Assembly (NCBI GenBank): GCA_027324805.1
Contig: DAHVRZ010000005.1
Span: 1 to 50,077 of the forward strand
Source: Candidatus Parcubacteria bacterium
GTDB lineage: Bacteria; Patescibacteriota; Minisyncoccia; UBA6257; 2-01-FULL-56-20
Length of the DNA stretch: 50,077 nt
Reading direction: 5' to 3'
This document shows, in pieces, positions 7,692 to 16,179 of the stretch. The notes beneath the pieces were generated by a model. The model saw only the letters and a program-made list of their open reading frames with translations, had not been told where the DNA came from and made no database searches. A program made the translations under genes and the position numbers. Every line of letters begins with the position of its first letter. The first letter of the stretch is position 1.

Positions 7692-10600
7692 ATGAAAAAG
7701 ATCACCTTAGCGGGTCTTATTTTTGCATTTTCGCTTTTGGGAATAAATACGATGGCGCATGCGATAATCGCACCGGCTCCGTGCAGTACGGCCGGCACGC
7801 CGTTTGTGACGCTTACCCAGCACATCACGAACGATCCGGATTCCGGCACCTCCGGTAACTGGGCAACCGATGCATTCACGGAACACGTCGCCGTGTGGCT
7901 CGGCAGCGACAATGCGACCTATTGTGCGACCGCGAGCACGACGGACGGCACGTTCGTGACGAGCGGCGGCATTTCTCCGGAGAAAGGAACATACCTCGCG
8001 CCGGGTATCACCGGTACTTTTACCGGCGGCGAAAGTTATATCATCCCATCAACTGCGGCGCTTTCGGACCTGTACAGCACTTCGACGCCGACCTCGACCG
8101 TTTTGCCCGACAGCAATACCGCGGGATTCTCCTGGTGGGTAAATAATGTATTTCCCTCCATTTCCACGAGCAGCGGCTCGAGTCTCACCAATGCCTATTC
8201 GCTTACTTACGTAACCGATCACTATGGCACATGGACCGACGCGAATACCGGTGATGTCGGTGATCTTGGTCCTGCGGTCAATATGACCACCCATACGGGG
8301 TATGGAACCATCCAGGCGGCGGTGAACGCCGCATCGGCGGGCGATACGATCGCCGTCGCCTCCGGCACCTATAATGAGACCGTTTCGATCACGAAGCCGC
8401 TCACGCTTGAAGGTGCCCAGGCGGGCGTTCAGGGCGCGAATGCGAGTTCCACTCCGCGTAACGGCGACGAATCCACTGTGATGGCCATGAATATATCATC
8501 CGGCAATGTGACGGTAAATGGCTTTTCATTCGCAAATCCGGGCAACCAGATGAACATAGGGTCGTCTACAATCCTTTCGGGAGTTGTTATTGAAAACAAT
8601 ATCTTTTCTGGTTATTCGAGCGTCGGCATGCCGACCAATCTCGCCGGCAATCTTGTCATTAAAGGGAACTTGTTCGAGAATCCCAAGGCAAGTTCCGAGC
8701 CGATGCAGATCAAATCGGACGAAACGGCAGGCGGTTGCAGTGGAACGGCAGTTGAAAATAATACATTCATCAATGCCGCCAATAACGGTGGTGCCGATAT
8801 TAATTTCTCCTGTACGGGGAGCGCATCATCCAACGTGACCGTTTCCGGGAATACCGATACCGGCAATACGGGGGAAACGAGTTTTGTCGCGCTTGCCGGC
8901 ATTGAAGGCGGTCTTACGATCTCCGATAATACCGCGACCGGCATCAGTGGTTCCGCTCTCTTCTTTTGGGGCGGAATGAACGGTTCCGCGTCGATCACCG
9001 GTAATGCGATCACGAACGGGGGCGGCAGCGTGGTTTCCATCCACCACGACCTTGACGGCGTAAATATGGGAACGTTCACTATCGCAAGCAATACTTTCTC
9101 GGGAAACGTCCGTGGTATTTATATCGCTTCTGGAGCGGTCGCATCAGGCGCTCAAATAATAGCACAAGGAAACAATCTTTCCGGGAATAGTACTGCGGGC
9201 ATCGATAATGAAGCGACGGTATCTACAAGCACTGCGGTTATTGCCACGGGCAACTGGTGGGGATCGATGAGCGGTCCCCTTGATGCGGTTTCGGGCGATG
9301 GGAGTATTCCCGATACGAACGCGAGCGGCACCGGATCGGCTGCCGTCGGCGCGGTGAAATATTCGGGGTGGTGCGTGAACTCGGCTTGTGCAACTCCGAC
9401 ACTTACGATCACCGCTCCTGCGGCGAATGGTAATTATGCCACCGGAACGTACGACTTTACGGCTTCGTATATGAACGGCGTTACGACAAACCTCGCCTGG
9501 GCGATCCGCGCCGACACGGGTTGCAGTACTGGAACGGTGGCGGGTAATGTCGATGGCTTCAATAACTCGAGCACGTTTTCGGGTAGCGCGTTCAGTGCGT
9601 CACTCGATACCACCAAATGGGCGAACGGGGAATACTGCTTCGTCGTGAACGACATGAATGGTTTGCGGATAACCCGCCTCTTCAATGTTTCGAACGGCGG
9701 ACCTTCCGTCCCGACGCTCAAAAGCCCGGTGAACGGAGATATTGAGGCGACGAATAAATTCTATTTCGCATGGAACCCGTCAGTCGAATCGCCGTCCAGT
9801 ACGATTACATACGAGTTTCATTCTTCCATGAACCCCACGGAGACGAACGGTGTCCTTACGACGGGCCTCTGGGATTCCGGAACGTTGACGACGACCACTA
9901 TCTATTCGTCCGGCGCACCGGACGGAACGTGGTACTGGCAGGTGCGTGCCAAGGATGCCGCCGGCAACACGAGCGCTTGGAGCAATATCTGGTCCATGAC
10001 GATCAACACTGCTCCAATCCCATCGCTTGCGACCTGCTCCGTGGGCACGACGCCGATTTTCGTGGAGACCACTATCGTGAATTCTGCTTCATCCACTCCG
10101 ACGGTTGGCGCGAACGACCTGGTTGCCGGCCAAACCTATCTCCTGGTGGCTTCGGGAACCTGGAAGAACGCGAGCCTCAATGTGGATGATCCGGCATACG
10201 CAAGCGTTGATAATTGGGCGACCTATATGCATGGCTACAACATTGCCCCGTACTATGAAGGAACTAATGATCTTACGCTTCAGGTGGATAACGCGTTCGT
10301 CAACTGGGGTGCGTACCAACCGACACATGAATACTCGTACCTTTATACGGGCACGGGAAATCCGGTCAGTTTCCGGGTGTTCGATGGAGATGCAAACGCT
10401 TCATCCGCCACGCCAAATCCTTCCTGGTATGGAGATAATGCCGGAAACCTTCAGGTCTCGGTGTATGCCTGCCATGCACCAACCTATGTGACGACCGATG
10501 CGGCGACGGGCGTGACCGCATCCGATGCGACGCTGAACGGCACGAACGGCGATTACAGCGCGGACTATCATTCGTTCTGGGTTTCCACTTCGACCTTCAG

Positions 10601-11927
10601 CACTTCTACGCCGACCATTCCGGCAGGCGTCTATTCGACCCCTGGTTTCGGTTCGATCGCCTCGGGCACTCCGTTCTCCGCCTCGCTCTTGTCCCTGACG
10701 ACGAACGCCGTCGTTCATGGGCAGGGCACCGGAACCATGCCCGCGATCCGGCCCGATACGACCTACTACTATGTGGCGTGGTCATACGTCAACGGTGCGT
10801 GGCATGCGGGTGCGATGCAGTCCTTCACAACGGCATCGAACTATGTGACGACCGATGCGGCGACGAACGTCGCCCAGTACGGTGCGACGGTGAACGGAAC
10901 GAACGGGTCGTTCAATGCACAAGACACTTCATTCTGGTGGGGAACGACTCCCGCGGGTCCGTTCACGGCCGGAGGTAACGTCACGGAATTTCCGGCGACC
11001 GGCTGGCAGCACGACGCCGGTCTTGGATCGGCTTTGATTGGCGGCCCGTTCCATGAGGGTCTCACGGAACTTGCTCCGAGCACGACGTATTACTATGTCG
11101 CGTGGTCCGATGTGGGCGATATATGGTATCCGGGCGATGTCATGACCTTTACGACACCCGCTCTCGGCGGTGATGCCACATTGAGCGCTCTCGGCGTCTC
11201 CGACGGGATCCTTTCACCCTCGTTCACTCCCGGCACCACGGAATATAGCGACGTCTTGCCGTACAACGTGACCGTGGTGCCGACGGTGACCGCGACGTCG
11301 ACCGATCCGAACGCGACGACGGTCATCACGCAGGCGACCAGCACGACGGGAACGGCAACGGTCAAAGTGACGGCGCAGGACGGCGTGACCACGCAGGACT
11401 ACACCGTTGACTTCTCGCTTGCGGCGCCGACCTCGAGCATGCTGACGGTCAAAGTATTGGTGAATAATTTCCTGGGAGGCAGCGCAACCCCATCTGATTT
11501 CACGGTGAACGTGATAGGGAACGCCACCGAGGGGAGTTCGACGACCTTCCCCGGCAATGCGGGGGGAACGATGGTCACGCTTGTTCCTAACACCACTTAC
11601 TCCGCGAGCATCATCAAGTCGAATGCCATCCAATACGCCAACTATATTCAAGGCTTAAGCGGTGGTTGCCAGGATTCGAGTGGCCTCCCCAGCGGCAGCT
11701 TGGCGACCTGTACGTTTACGGAAACATACATTCCCTTTTCCCCCACCTTCAGCGTTACAGTCGGTGGCGGTCCCAACGCGTACGGCAGCAACGTTCGGGG
11801 CGCGGTTCTCGGTGAGAATGTCAGCGGCAATGCGGCGCTTGAAGCACAGATCCAGGCGCTCCAGCAGCAACTGGCGGCACTTCTCCAGCAGTATCTTGCC
11901 CTCCTCCAGTCGGAATTGCATCGCTAA
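7692..11927 (+). CDS. Large secreted protein with parallel beta-helix, FN3-like and cadherin-like domains and a C-terminal coiled coil
   Basis: The 1411-residue protein begins with a clear signal peptide (MKKITLAGLIFAFSLLG, cleavage after MAHA). A pectate-lyase/NosD-like right-handed beta-helix starts near nucleotide 8280 (GYGTIQAAVNAASAGDTI) and runs to about 9340 with repeated NxF/GN turns. Then come an Ig-like region, an FN3-like domain (about 9710-10010) ending in WYWQVRAKDAAGNTSAW, and two related domains (about 10490-11150) that both contain TYYYVAWS and begin YVTTDAAT. A cadherin-like domain (11170-11420), one SpaA-like domain similar to the six-domain array of the 1853 gene (11430-11740), and a Gln/Leu-rich coiled coil at the C-terminus complete it. 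It is probably exported and surface-exposed; function is unknown. Beta-helix proteins often bind or cleave polysaccharides, but no catalytic residues could be assigned. Confidence 0.85.
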   Translation: MKKITLAGLIFAFSLLGINTMAHAIIAPAPCSTAGTPFVTLTQHITNDPDSGTSGNWATDAFTEHVAVWLGSDNATYCATASTTDGTFVTSGGISPEKGTYLAPGITGTFTGGESYIIPSTAALSDLYSTSTPTSTVLPDSNTAGFSWWVNNVFPSISTSSGSSLTNAYSLTYVTDHYGTWTDANTGDVGDLGPAVNMTTHTGYGTIQAAVNAASAGDTIAVASGTYNETVSITKPLTLEGAQAGVQGANASSTPRNGDESTVMAMNISSGNVTVNGFSFANPGNQMNIGSSTILSGVVIENNIFSGYSSVGMPTNLAGNLVIKGNLFENPKASSEPMQIKSDETAGGCSGTAVENNTFINAANNGGADINFSCTGSASSNVTVSGNTDTGNTGETSFVALAGIEGGLTISDNTATGISGSALFFWGGMNGSASITGNAITNGGGSVVSIHHDLDGVNMGTFTIASNTFSGNVRGIYIASGAVASGAQIIAQGNNLSGNSTAGIDNEATVSTSTAVIATGNWWGSMSGPLDAVSGDGSIPDTNASGTGSAAVGAVKYSGWCVNSACATPTLTITAPAANGNYATGTYDFTASYMNGVTTNLAWAIRADTGCSTGTVAGNVDGFNNSSTFSGSAFSASLDTTKWANGEYCFVVNDMNGLRITRLFNVSNGGPSVPTLKSPVNGDIEATNKFYFAWNPSVESPSSTITYEFHSSMNPTETNGVLTTGLWDSGTLTTTTIYSSGAPDGTWYWQVRAKDAAGNTSAWSNIWSMTINTAPIPSLATCSVGTTPIFVETTIVNSASSTPTVGANDLVAGQTYLLVASGTWKNASLNVDDPAYASVDNWATYMHGYNIAPYYEGTNDLTLQVDNAFVNWGAYQPTHEYSYLYTGTGNPVSFRVFDGDANASSATPNPSWYGDNAGNLQVSVYACHAPTYVTTDAATGVTASDATLNGTNGDYSADYHSFWVSTSTFSTSTPTIPAGVYSTPGFGSIASGTPFSASLLSLTTNAVVHGQGTGTMPAIRPDTTYYYVAWSYVNGAWHAGAMQSFTTASNYVTTDAATNVAQYGATVNGTNGSFNAQDTSFWWGTTPAGPFTAGGNVTEFPATGWQHDAGLGSALIGGPFHEGLTELAPSTTYYYVAWSDVGDIWYPGDVMTFTTPALGGDATLSALGVSDGILSPSFTPGTTEYSDVLPYNVTVVPTVTATSTDPNATTVITQATSTTGTATVKVTAQDGVTTQDYTVDFSLAAPTSSMLTVKVLVNNFLGGSATPSDFTVNVIGNATEGSSTTFPGNAGGTMVTLVPNTTYSASIIKSNAIQYANYIQGLSGGCQDSSGLPSGSLATCTFTETYIPFSPTFSVTVGGGPNAYGSNVRGAVLGENVSGNAALEAQIQALQQQLAALLQQYLALLQSELHR

Positions 11928-11946
11928 AGAGGATTATTCCACGGAG

Positions 11947-11979
11947 AAAGGCGCATCCAATGAACGGATGCGCCTTTTT
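11947..11979 (+). terminator. Rho-independent terminator
   Basis: AAAGGCGCATCC (11947-11958) pairs with GGATGCGCCTTT (11966-11977) around a 7-base loop, followed by T residues. It lies 20 bases after the stop of the 7692 gene. Confidence 0.9.
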
Positions 11980-12037
11980 CATCAAAAAATACGATGATCC
12001 TTTACTGAATATCTGTCGGGCCGGACCGTCCGCGCCG

Positions 12038-12499
12038 CTATTCAGGCCTCTTTTTGCGGAAGGAGACGTGAACGATATTGTCGAAGCCGAGATAAGTCCC
12101 TGCATTCGCGAGGAATAAAACAACAAGGCAAAGAATGAGGATCACTTCGCCGTTTATGAATTGCATCAGGTTGAGCGCCGTGTAGCTCACGCTCGGAAGA
12201 AAGCTGAGGAGCGTGATGCCGATGCCGATGGCTGACACGAGCCGCACCGCGAGCCCGAGGATGAGGCATGCACCGATCACAAGAAACGCCCATTGGGCAA
12301 AGGGTTGGACCCATCCGCCTGCGGCGGGTGCCGAAAGCCATGCATAAAGATTATTGAATGATTGCGCGCGCACGCCTTTGCCGAGTGCCGGGTTGAACAG
12401 TACCGCAAACCCGAAATAGAAAAAATTGAGTCCGATCGCGAGCCGGAGGAGGAAGATCGCGCTGCGCAGGGGATGGGAAATCTTCGAAGGGTTGGCCAT
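12038..12499 (-). CDS. DoxX-like integral membrane protein
   Basis: The 153-residue protein has four hydrophobic segments (about residues 12-33, 63-83, 85-107 and 113-133) with FFYFGFAVLF near the first, the usual plan of the DoxX/DoxD-like family. Family members act in membrane redox or detoxification complexes, but the substrate cannot be told from sequence. The C-terminus is basic. It is transcribed divergently from the 12522 gene; only 22 bases separate the two start codons, and a minus-strand -10 box TATAGC (12508-12513) sits 8 bases before the ATG. Confidence 0.75.
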   Translation of the reverse strand: MANPSKISHPLRSAIFLLRLAIGLNFFYFGFAVLFNPALGKGVRAQSFNNLYAWLSAPAAGGWVQPFAQWAFLVIGACLILGLAVRLVSAIGIGITLLSFLPSVSYTALNLMQFINGEVILILCLVVLFLANAGTYLGFDNIVHVSFRKKRPE

Positions 12500-12507
12500 G
12501 GCTATCT

Positions 12508-12515
12508 GCTATAAT
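12508..12515. promoter_or_regulatory. Shared bidirectional -10 region between divergent genes
   Basis: The plus strand reads TATAAT at 12510-12515, six bases before the ATG at 12522. The minus strand reads TATAGC at 12513-12508, eight bases before the ATG at 12499. The boxes overlap by four bases, so the two polymerase complexes must compete. Confidence 0.6.
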
Positions 12516-12521
12516 TGAGGG

Positions 12522-13091
12522 ATGATGGAGGATCGCCAGGTGCATCGGCTCGGCCACCGCGCGTTCATGCTGTTCCTTTCGCGGCGGTGCAAGTTTGCCG
12601 TATTTCTCTTCCTGCTTACCGGGGCTGTTTGGTTCGGAACGATGCAATGGCTTCCGCAAGCGTATGCCTATTGGGGAAGTTATGCGACGGAACTGATCCT
12701 CCTTATAAGTATAGCGTATCTCCTTATGGTTCTGCTACGGACCTATATTGAATATCGCGCTTATACATATATGTTCACGCGGGACGCGTTCGTCGTGACG
12801 AAAGGGTATATGACGCGAACCGAGGCAGCGACGCTTTATCACCAGATCCAGAACGTGAACATCGAGCGGAGCATGGGGGACCGTATGACGGGCGTATCGA
12901 GCATCGTTATTTTTCTTGCGGGCGGCCAGCACGATTCCCCGCACAACCGGATCGTGCTTCCCGCGGTGGCGGCAAGAAAGGCGCGGACGGTGCAAAAGGA
13001 ACTTCTTGTCCGTGCGCGGAAACATGCGTCCGCCGGCGGTGGGATCGGAGATACCGCCGGAGACCGATCTCCACGAAGCACTGTTCGATAG
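12522..13091 (+). CDS. bPH2 (YdbS-like) membrane protein, C-terminus frameshifted
   Basis: Two transmembrane helices (about residues 24-45 and 55-75) are followed by a bacterial PH-like domain (YTYMFTRDAFVVTKGYMTR, then YHQIQNVNIERSMGDRMTG), as in the bPH2/YdbS family of membrane-linked proteins. The last 18 residues in this frame (from about 13044) are unlike protein sequence. In the +1 frame, coding quality continues as PPETDLHEALFDRREGLEDF to a TAA at 13138-13140, which overlaps the next ATG by one base. Removing one G from the GGG at 13041-13043 joins the two frames, giving a protein of about 205 residues. This is either a sequencing/assembly error or a true recent frameshift. Confidence 0.75.
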   Translation: MMEDRQVHRLGHRAFMLFLSRRCKFAVFLFLLTGAVWFGTMQWLPQAYAYWGSYATELILLISIAYLLMVLLRTYIEYRAYTYMFTRDAFVVTKGYMTRTEAATLYHQIQNVNIERSMGDRMTGVSSIVIFLAGGQHDSPHNRIVLPAVAARKARTVQKELLVRARKHASAGGGIGDTAGDRSPRSTVR

Positions 13092-13139
13092 ACGAGAGGG
13101 ACTGGAGGATTTTTATAATAGGTTCTATACTTTGAAATA

Positions 13140-13700
13140 ATGAGCACCACTACTATTGCTTTGCTTCTCCAGATGGCCGCCTCGCTCCTTGCGGGAGCGC
13201 AGAATAACCCTTCGCTTACTCCGTCAACGACGGCACGGATCGCCGCAATAGGTGAACATACGATCCAACTTGCGGCACAGGCCGAGGCGAATATCGGTTT
13301 TACAGTACCGCAGAATACGAGCATCTGGCCCACCATCGACGACCTTATGCATGCTGCATATCTGAACGCCGGTGGAGCTTATGTGCCGGAGGGTCCTTCC
13401 GCCGCACTTGAGCAATCCACCGTTTCCTTTGGCGACCTCAATAACGACGGCCTTGACGACGCTGCGGGAGTTGTGGACCTTAAGAACGCCAGCGGTGCGC
13501 CGGAACCGTATCTTGCCGTGTTCCTCAACCAGGGCGGCGTCATGTTCAATATCGCCGATCTTCCGCTTGCCGCGTCCACGACCCTCTATTCGCACGAGAT
13601 CATGAATGGTGTCCTTGTGATGGATATGCAGGTCGCCGGCGGCATGCGCGCAACATCCACCTATGAGCTTGTCGGAAACCGCATCGTGAAGATTGACTAA
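13140..13700 (+). CDS. Hypothetical exported or envelope protein with an FG-GAP/VCBS-like motif
   Basis: The 186-residue protein has a short hydrophobic N-terminus (MSTTTIALLLQMAASLLAGA) that could be a weak signal sequence. In the middle, VSFGDLNNDGLDDAAGVVDL is a calcium-loop motif typical of FG-GAP/VCBS repeats (DxNxDGxxD), followed by YLAVFLNQGG, also typical. Only one copy is present, so it is not a full propeller. The ATG overlaps the TAA of the +1 frame upstream (TAATG), which suggests translational coupling with the intact form of the bPH2 gene. Function is unknown. Confidence 0.7.
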   Translation: MSTTTIALLLQMAASLLAGAQNNPSLTPSTTARIAAIGEHTIQLAAQAEANIGFTVPQNTSIWPTIDDLMHAAYLNAGGAYVPEGPSAALEQSTVSFGDLNNDGLDDAAGVVDLKNASGAPEPYLAVFLNQGGVMFNIADLPLAASTTLYSHEIMNGVLVMDMQVAGGMRATSTYELVGNRIVKID

Positions 13701-13739
13701 GGCTGCGATCGGGCTGTCCCGGGCGCGATATCCAACCCT

Positions 13740-15098
13740 TTAATTCGGGAAATTGAATCGGATCAGCCGTTCGCCTTGGTCTATGAGATACAGGGCATTT
13801 TCCTGCATATCGTATGTAGGCGCGGTGTCCGTTGCCATCCCCGAGATGTTCGTGAAGTTGCGCACCGAAAGATCGGCGAGATCGAGGAAGTTCACATGCG
13901 TGGGATATGTCACAAAAAGGTGGGTTTCGTCGCGGTACCATGTGAGCGACTTTATCGATCGGATATCGGGAAGATTAAAACGGTAATATCCGCCCTGGTT
14001 TGCGGGGAGCGTGAGCGAAAACACTTCAATACTGTTGCTTTCGAGCGTGGCGATGGTCGAGCCGTCCGAGGTGGGATAGAACGACCTTACGTCATCCGCC
14101 ATTTTGGTCAGTGTTTCGGAGGGGATATCGTAGCGGTAAAATTCGCCGTCCGTACCGAGCACTCCGAGAAGCGTGCTTCGGATCCATTGGAGTGAAGCGA
14201 TGCGGCCGGGAAGGGTGAGCGACGAATCGATCGTGTCTCCCGAGAACGGATCATAAACGACGATCTGCGAGGTGCCCGAAGCGTTGCGATAATCGGCCCA
14301 TGCGAGCCATGACGACGACATCGCGAGCGGACGTTCGAGCGTCCGGCCGGGCCCGGCTGCGGCAAAGGAATTGATCGTGCCGCCCGGTGCCCCCGTGGCG
14401 AGGTCGATCGCATAGAAACGCGACGGTGTTTCCACGAATATATTTGCGCTATCGTTGGGATTCACCGTGATGGCGGTCACCGAGCTTTGCGGTATGGATT
14501 CTTTCCGCAAGAGTGCCGTGATACTCGTGCTTGTGCCGTTCACGAGATTGTATGCGGAATATATCCCCGATGCGGATCTCGTGACAATGGTCGTAAAATC
14601 GTTGCCGTAGCTCGCGATCATTCCGTGCGTTATCGTGCTTGTTCCCATTGCGATCACCCCCGCTGCATTTTCGGTGGCGACGTTTCCTCCCGCTTCGAAG
14701 AAATCGGTGATATTCGCCGCGGGAGATGCGCTTGATGCGTTCGTCGGGACGAGCACCGCGTACTTCATCTCGGTGACGAGCGTCGGCGCAACCATCGCGT
14801 TCTCGGTCCAACTGTCATATCCCGGCGCTGCGAGGGAAAGGATATAATTTTTGGGAAAAAGATTTGAAATGAGCGTACCACGACTCAGAAACCCATTTGT
14901 ATTCTGTACCGATTTCCCACTCAGGGTAATTTGGGCATTTGCGGGAAACGATTCCAGAAAAATAGCCCCGACTTTTTCAGTCTTGAATGTGGCGAGATCG
15001 ATCCGCCATCCTTGTGCATAGAGCGTTATGGCGGTTCCCAGAACCAAAAAAAGGGCGAAAAGCCCATAAAAAAGCATCCTGCGTGCTCGAAGTGTCAT
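13740..15098 (-). CDS. Membrane-anchored PEGA-domain protein with a beta-propeller-like region
   Basis: The 452-residue protein starts with a short basic segment and one transmembrane helix (about residues 9-29), so the rest is probably extracytoplasmic. Residues about 40-115 form a PEGA-type domain (GAIFLESFPANAQITLSGK, then LFPKNYILSLAAPGYDSW). The remainder holds WD40/TolB-like blades, for example DSANIFVETPSRFYAIDL, SSWLAWADYRNASGTSQIVV and TWYRDETHLFVTYP. Such PEGA-propeller proteins are frequent in CPR genomes; PEGA domains are found on surface proteins. Its stop lies 39 bases from the stop of the convergent 13140 gene. The promoter TTTACT-16-TACAAT (minus strand) is eight bases before the ATG. 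Confidence 0.8.
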   Translation of the reverse strand: MTLRARRMLFYGLFALFLVLGTAITLYAQGWRIDLATFKTEKVGAIFLESFPANAQITLSGKSVQNTNGFLSRGTLISNLFPKNYILSLAAPGYDSWTENAMVAPTLVTEMKYAVLVPTNASSASPAANITDFFEAGGNVATENAAGVIAMGTSTITHGMIASYGNDFTTIVTRSASGIYSAYNLVNGTSTSITALLRKESIPQSSVTAITVNPNDSANIFVETPSRFYAIDLATGAPGGTINSFAAAGPGRTLERPLAMSSSWLAWADYRNASGTSQIVVYDPFSGDTIDSSLTLPGRIASLQWIRSTLLGVLGTDGEFYRYDIPSETLTKMADDVRSFYPTSDGSTIATLESNSIEVFSLTLPANQGGYYRFNLPDIRSIKSLTWYRDETHLFVTYPTHVNFLDLADLSVRNFTNISGMATDTAPTYDMQENALYLIDQGERLIRFNFPN

Positions 15099-15106
15099 GC
15101 AAGGTC

Positions 15107-15134
15107 ATTGTAGGACGGCGGGGAATTGTAGTAA
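15107..15134 (-). promoter_or_regulatory. Promoter TTTACT-16-TACAAT for the PEGA-domain gene
   Basis: On the minus strand TTTACT is at 15134-15129 and TACAAT at 15112-15107, eight bases before the ATG at 15098. The -35 region overlaps the upstream region of the divergent 6S-like RNA. Confidence 0.55.
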
Positions 15135-15151
15135 AGCGTCGCAGGGGATTG

Positions 15152-15157
15152 TATACT
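15152..15157 (+). promoter_or_regulatory. -10 box TATACT for the 6S-like RNA
   Basis: TATACT ends 7-8 bases before the expected 5' end of the structured RNA at about 15162-15165. The -35 region is weak. Confidence 0.5.
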
Positions 15158-15161
15158 TAAA

Positions 15162-15320
15162 GGAGGTCCAGCCTTAGATCTCGGATCAAACATTACTAAC
15201 AGGGAGGGCTACAGCACTGCAGTCCGTGGACCGCAGTTGGATGGCCCACCCACCTGGCTTTACGCCAGAGATCTTCGGTTGGATCGATGAAAAGCACCCC
15301 TTTCGGGGTGCTTTTCATTT
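15162..15320 (+). ncRNA. Structured small RNA, 6S RNA-like candidate
   Basis: This 270-base gap has no ORF but a complete small-RNA unit: a -10 box, a foldable body and a strong terminator. Bases 15165-15182 pair with 15268-15285 in an 18-base closing stem with one 2-base mismatch and G-U pairs. Inside is a large bubble whose 3' side carries a small hairpin (CTGGC-TTTAC-GCCAG). An apical arm follows, built from GGGAGGGC/GCCCACCC and a hairpin ACTGC-A-GTCC-GT-GGAC-C-GCAGT. Closing stem, central bubble with a 3' hairpin, and apical stem match the architecture of 6S RNA, which binds RNA polymerase. It lacks the SRP RNA tetraloop motif. Primary sequence was not matched to a family, so the name is tentative; that it is a stable RNA is more certain. 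Confidence 0.6.
15287..15320 (+). terminator. Strong terminator of the 6S-like RNA
   Basis: ATGAAAAGCACCCC (15287-15300) pairs perfectly with GGGGTGCTTTTCAT (15305-15318) around TTTC. Confidence 0.9.
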
Positions 15321-15342
15321 CTATTCCATCCAATGGAATGTC

Positions 15343-15372
15343 TTGACCTGCGGAAGCATTTCGATATATAAT
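15343..15372 (+). promoter_or_regulatory. Promoter TTGACC-18-TATAAT, giving a leaderless rpsP mRNA
   Basis: TTGACC is at 15343-15348 and TATAAT at 15367-15372. The -10 box overlaps an upstream in-frame ATG at 15371, so that codon cannot be in the mRNA. Seven bases later comes the ATG at 15380, the likely transcription and translation start. Confidence 0.8.
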
Positions 15373-15379
15373 GTCTTTC

Positions 15380-15721
15380 ATGTTGGCGATCAAATTACAG
15401 CGCATAGGAAAGAAGCATCAGCCGAGCTACCGGGTGGTCGTTGCGGAAAGCCGCTCGAAAATGGCGGCCCCTCCGGTGGAGGACCTCGGTTCTTACAATC
15501 CGTCCACGAAGACGGCGATCCTCAAGAAGGATCGTTTGGAATATTGGGTGAAGACGGGGGCAAAGCCTACCGTTACCGCGCACAACCTGCTTGTTAAGGA
15601 GGGTGTCATTTCGTCGGCCAAGAAGGCGGTGAAGATGCCGAAACCCGTAGCGAAGGAATCCGAAAAGAAGGAAGAGGCCGCGCCTGCGGCTGCCGCCGAA
15701 GCTCCCGCAGCCGAGGCATAG
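15380..15721 (+). CDS. rpsP: 30S ribosomal protein S16
   Basis: The first 80 residues are a typical S16: MLAIKLQRIGKKHQPSYRVV, then DLGSYNP and LKKDRLEYWVKTGAKPT. The start is set at 15380 because S16 normally begins at this point and because the promoter -10 box overlaps the upstream ATG. S16 binds 16S rRNA and is needed for 30S assembly. The C-terminus has a Lys-rich then Ala/Pro/Glu-rich tail of about 30 residues (EEAAPAAAAEAPAAEA), probably disordered. khpA follows 102 bases downstream, a widespread gene order. Confidence 0.95.
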   Translation: MLAIKLQRIGKKHQPSYRVVVAESRSKMAAPPVEDLGSYNPSTKTAILKKDRLEYWVKTGAKPTVTAHNLLVKEGVISSAKKAVKMPKPVAKESEKKEEAAPAAAAEAPAAEA

Positions 15722-15823
15722 TTTGACGTTTACCCGGTTCAGATTCAAAATTTATCCGTAATCGAAAGGAACGCACCGAAAGGTCGAACCGTATCATTCC
15801 CGTATCCGCAATACCGAACCGCA

Positions 15824-16132
15824 ATGACGAATGCAATTCCAGCAGACCAGGAATTTTTGGAATATCTCGTAAAGTCCCTCGTGGACCATCCGGATGACGT
15901 GAAGGTGGAGCGCAAAGTGGACGAAATGGGCGTGTTGCTCACCCTCCGCGTGAATCCGGTGGATATGGGCCAGGTGGTCGGCCGACAAGGCGCCACCGCG
16001 AAGTCCATCCGCTCGCTTCTTAAAATCGTCGGCGTCAAGAACAATGCCCGCGTGAATCTCAAGATCGAAGAGCCGGAAGGCGGCATGCGCCAACCCCGCA
16101 CCGACGGTCCCGACAAGCCGCAGGATTATTAG
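15824..16132 (+). CDS. khpA: KH-domain RNA-binding protein KhpA
   Basis: The protein has 102 residues; KhpA is usually about 75-85. It has a single type II KH domain with the GxxG loop GRQG at residues 53-56 (QVVGRQGATAKSIRSLLKIV). The family binds RNA, usually as a heterodimer with KhpB/Jag, and affects cell division and translation in Gram-positives. Position directly after rpsP is conserved in many bacteria. The acidic and polar C-terminal tail (about residues 82-102) is not part of the KH fold. No ribosome-binding site is seen. A short terminator follows. Confidence 0.9.
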   Translation: MTNAIPADQEFLEYLVKSLVDHPDDVKVERKVDEMGVLLTLRVNPVDMGQVVGRQGATAKSIRSLLKIVGVKNNARVNLKIEEPEGGMRQPRTDGPDKPQDY

Positions 16133-16154
16133 AAATCGACAGATGTTCATAACT

Positions 16155-16172
16155 GGCCCGAAAGGGCCTTTT
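16155..16172 (+). terminator. Short terminator after khpA
   Basis: GGCCC-GAAA-GGGCC (16155-16168) is followed by TTTT. The stem is only five base pairs, so termination may be partial. Confidence 0.6.
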
Positions 16173-16179
16173 ATGGTGC

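Noticed and set aside
15162-15320. SRP RNA or a riboswitch for rpsP
   Set aside because: There is no SRP tetraloop or GGAAG-type motif, and the unit ends in a strong terminator before an independent rpsP promoter. A terminated RNA is more likely than a rpsP leader.
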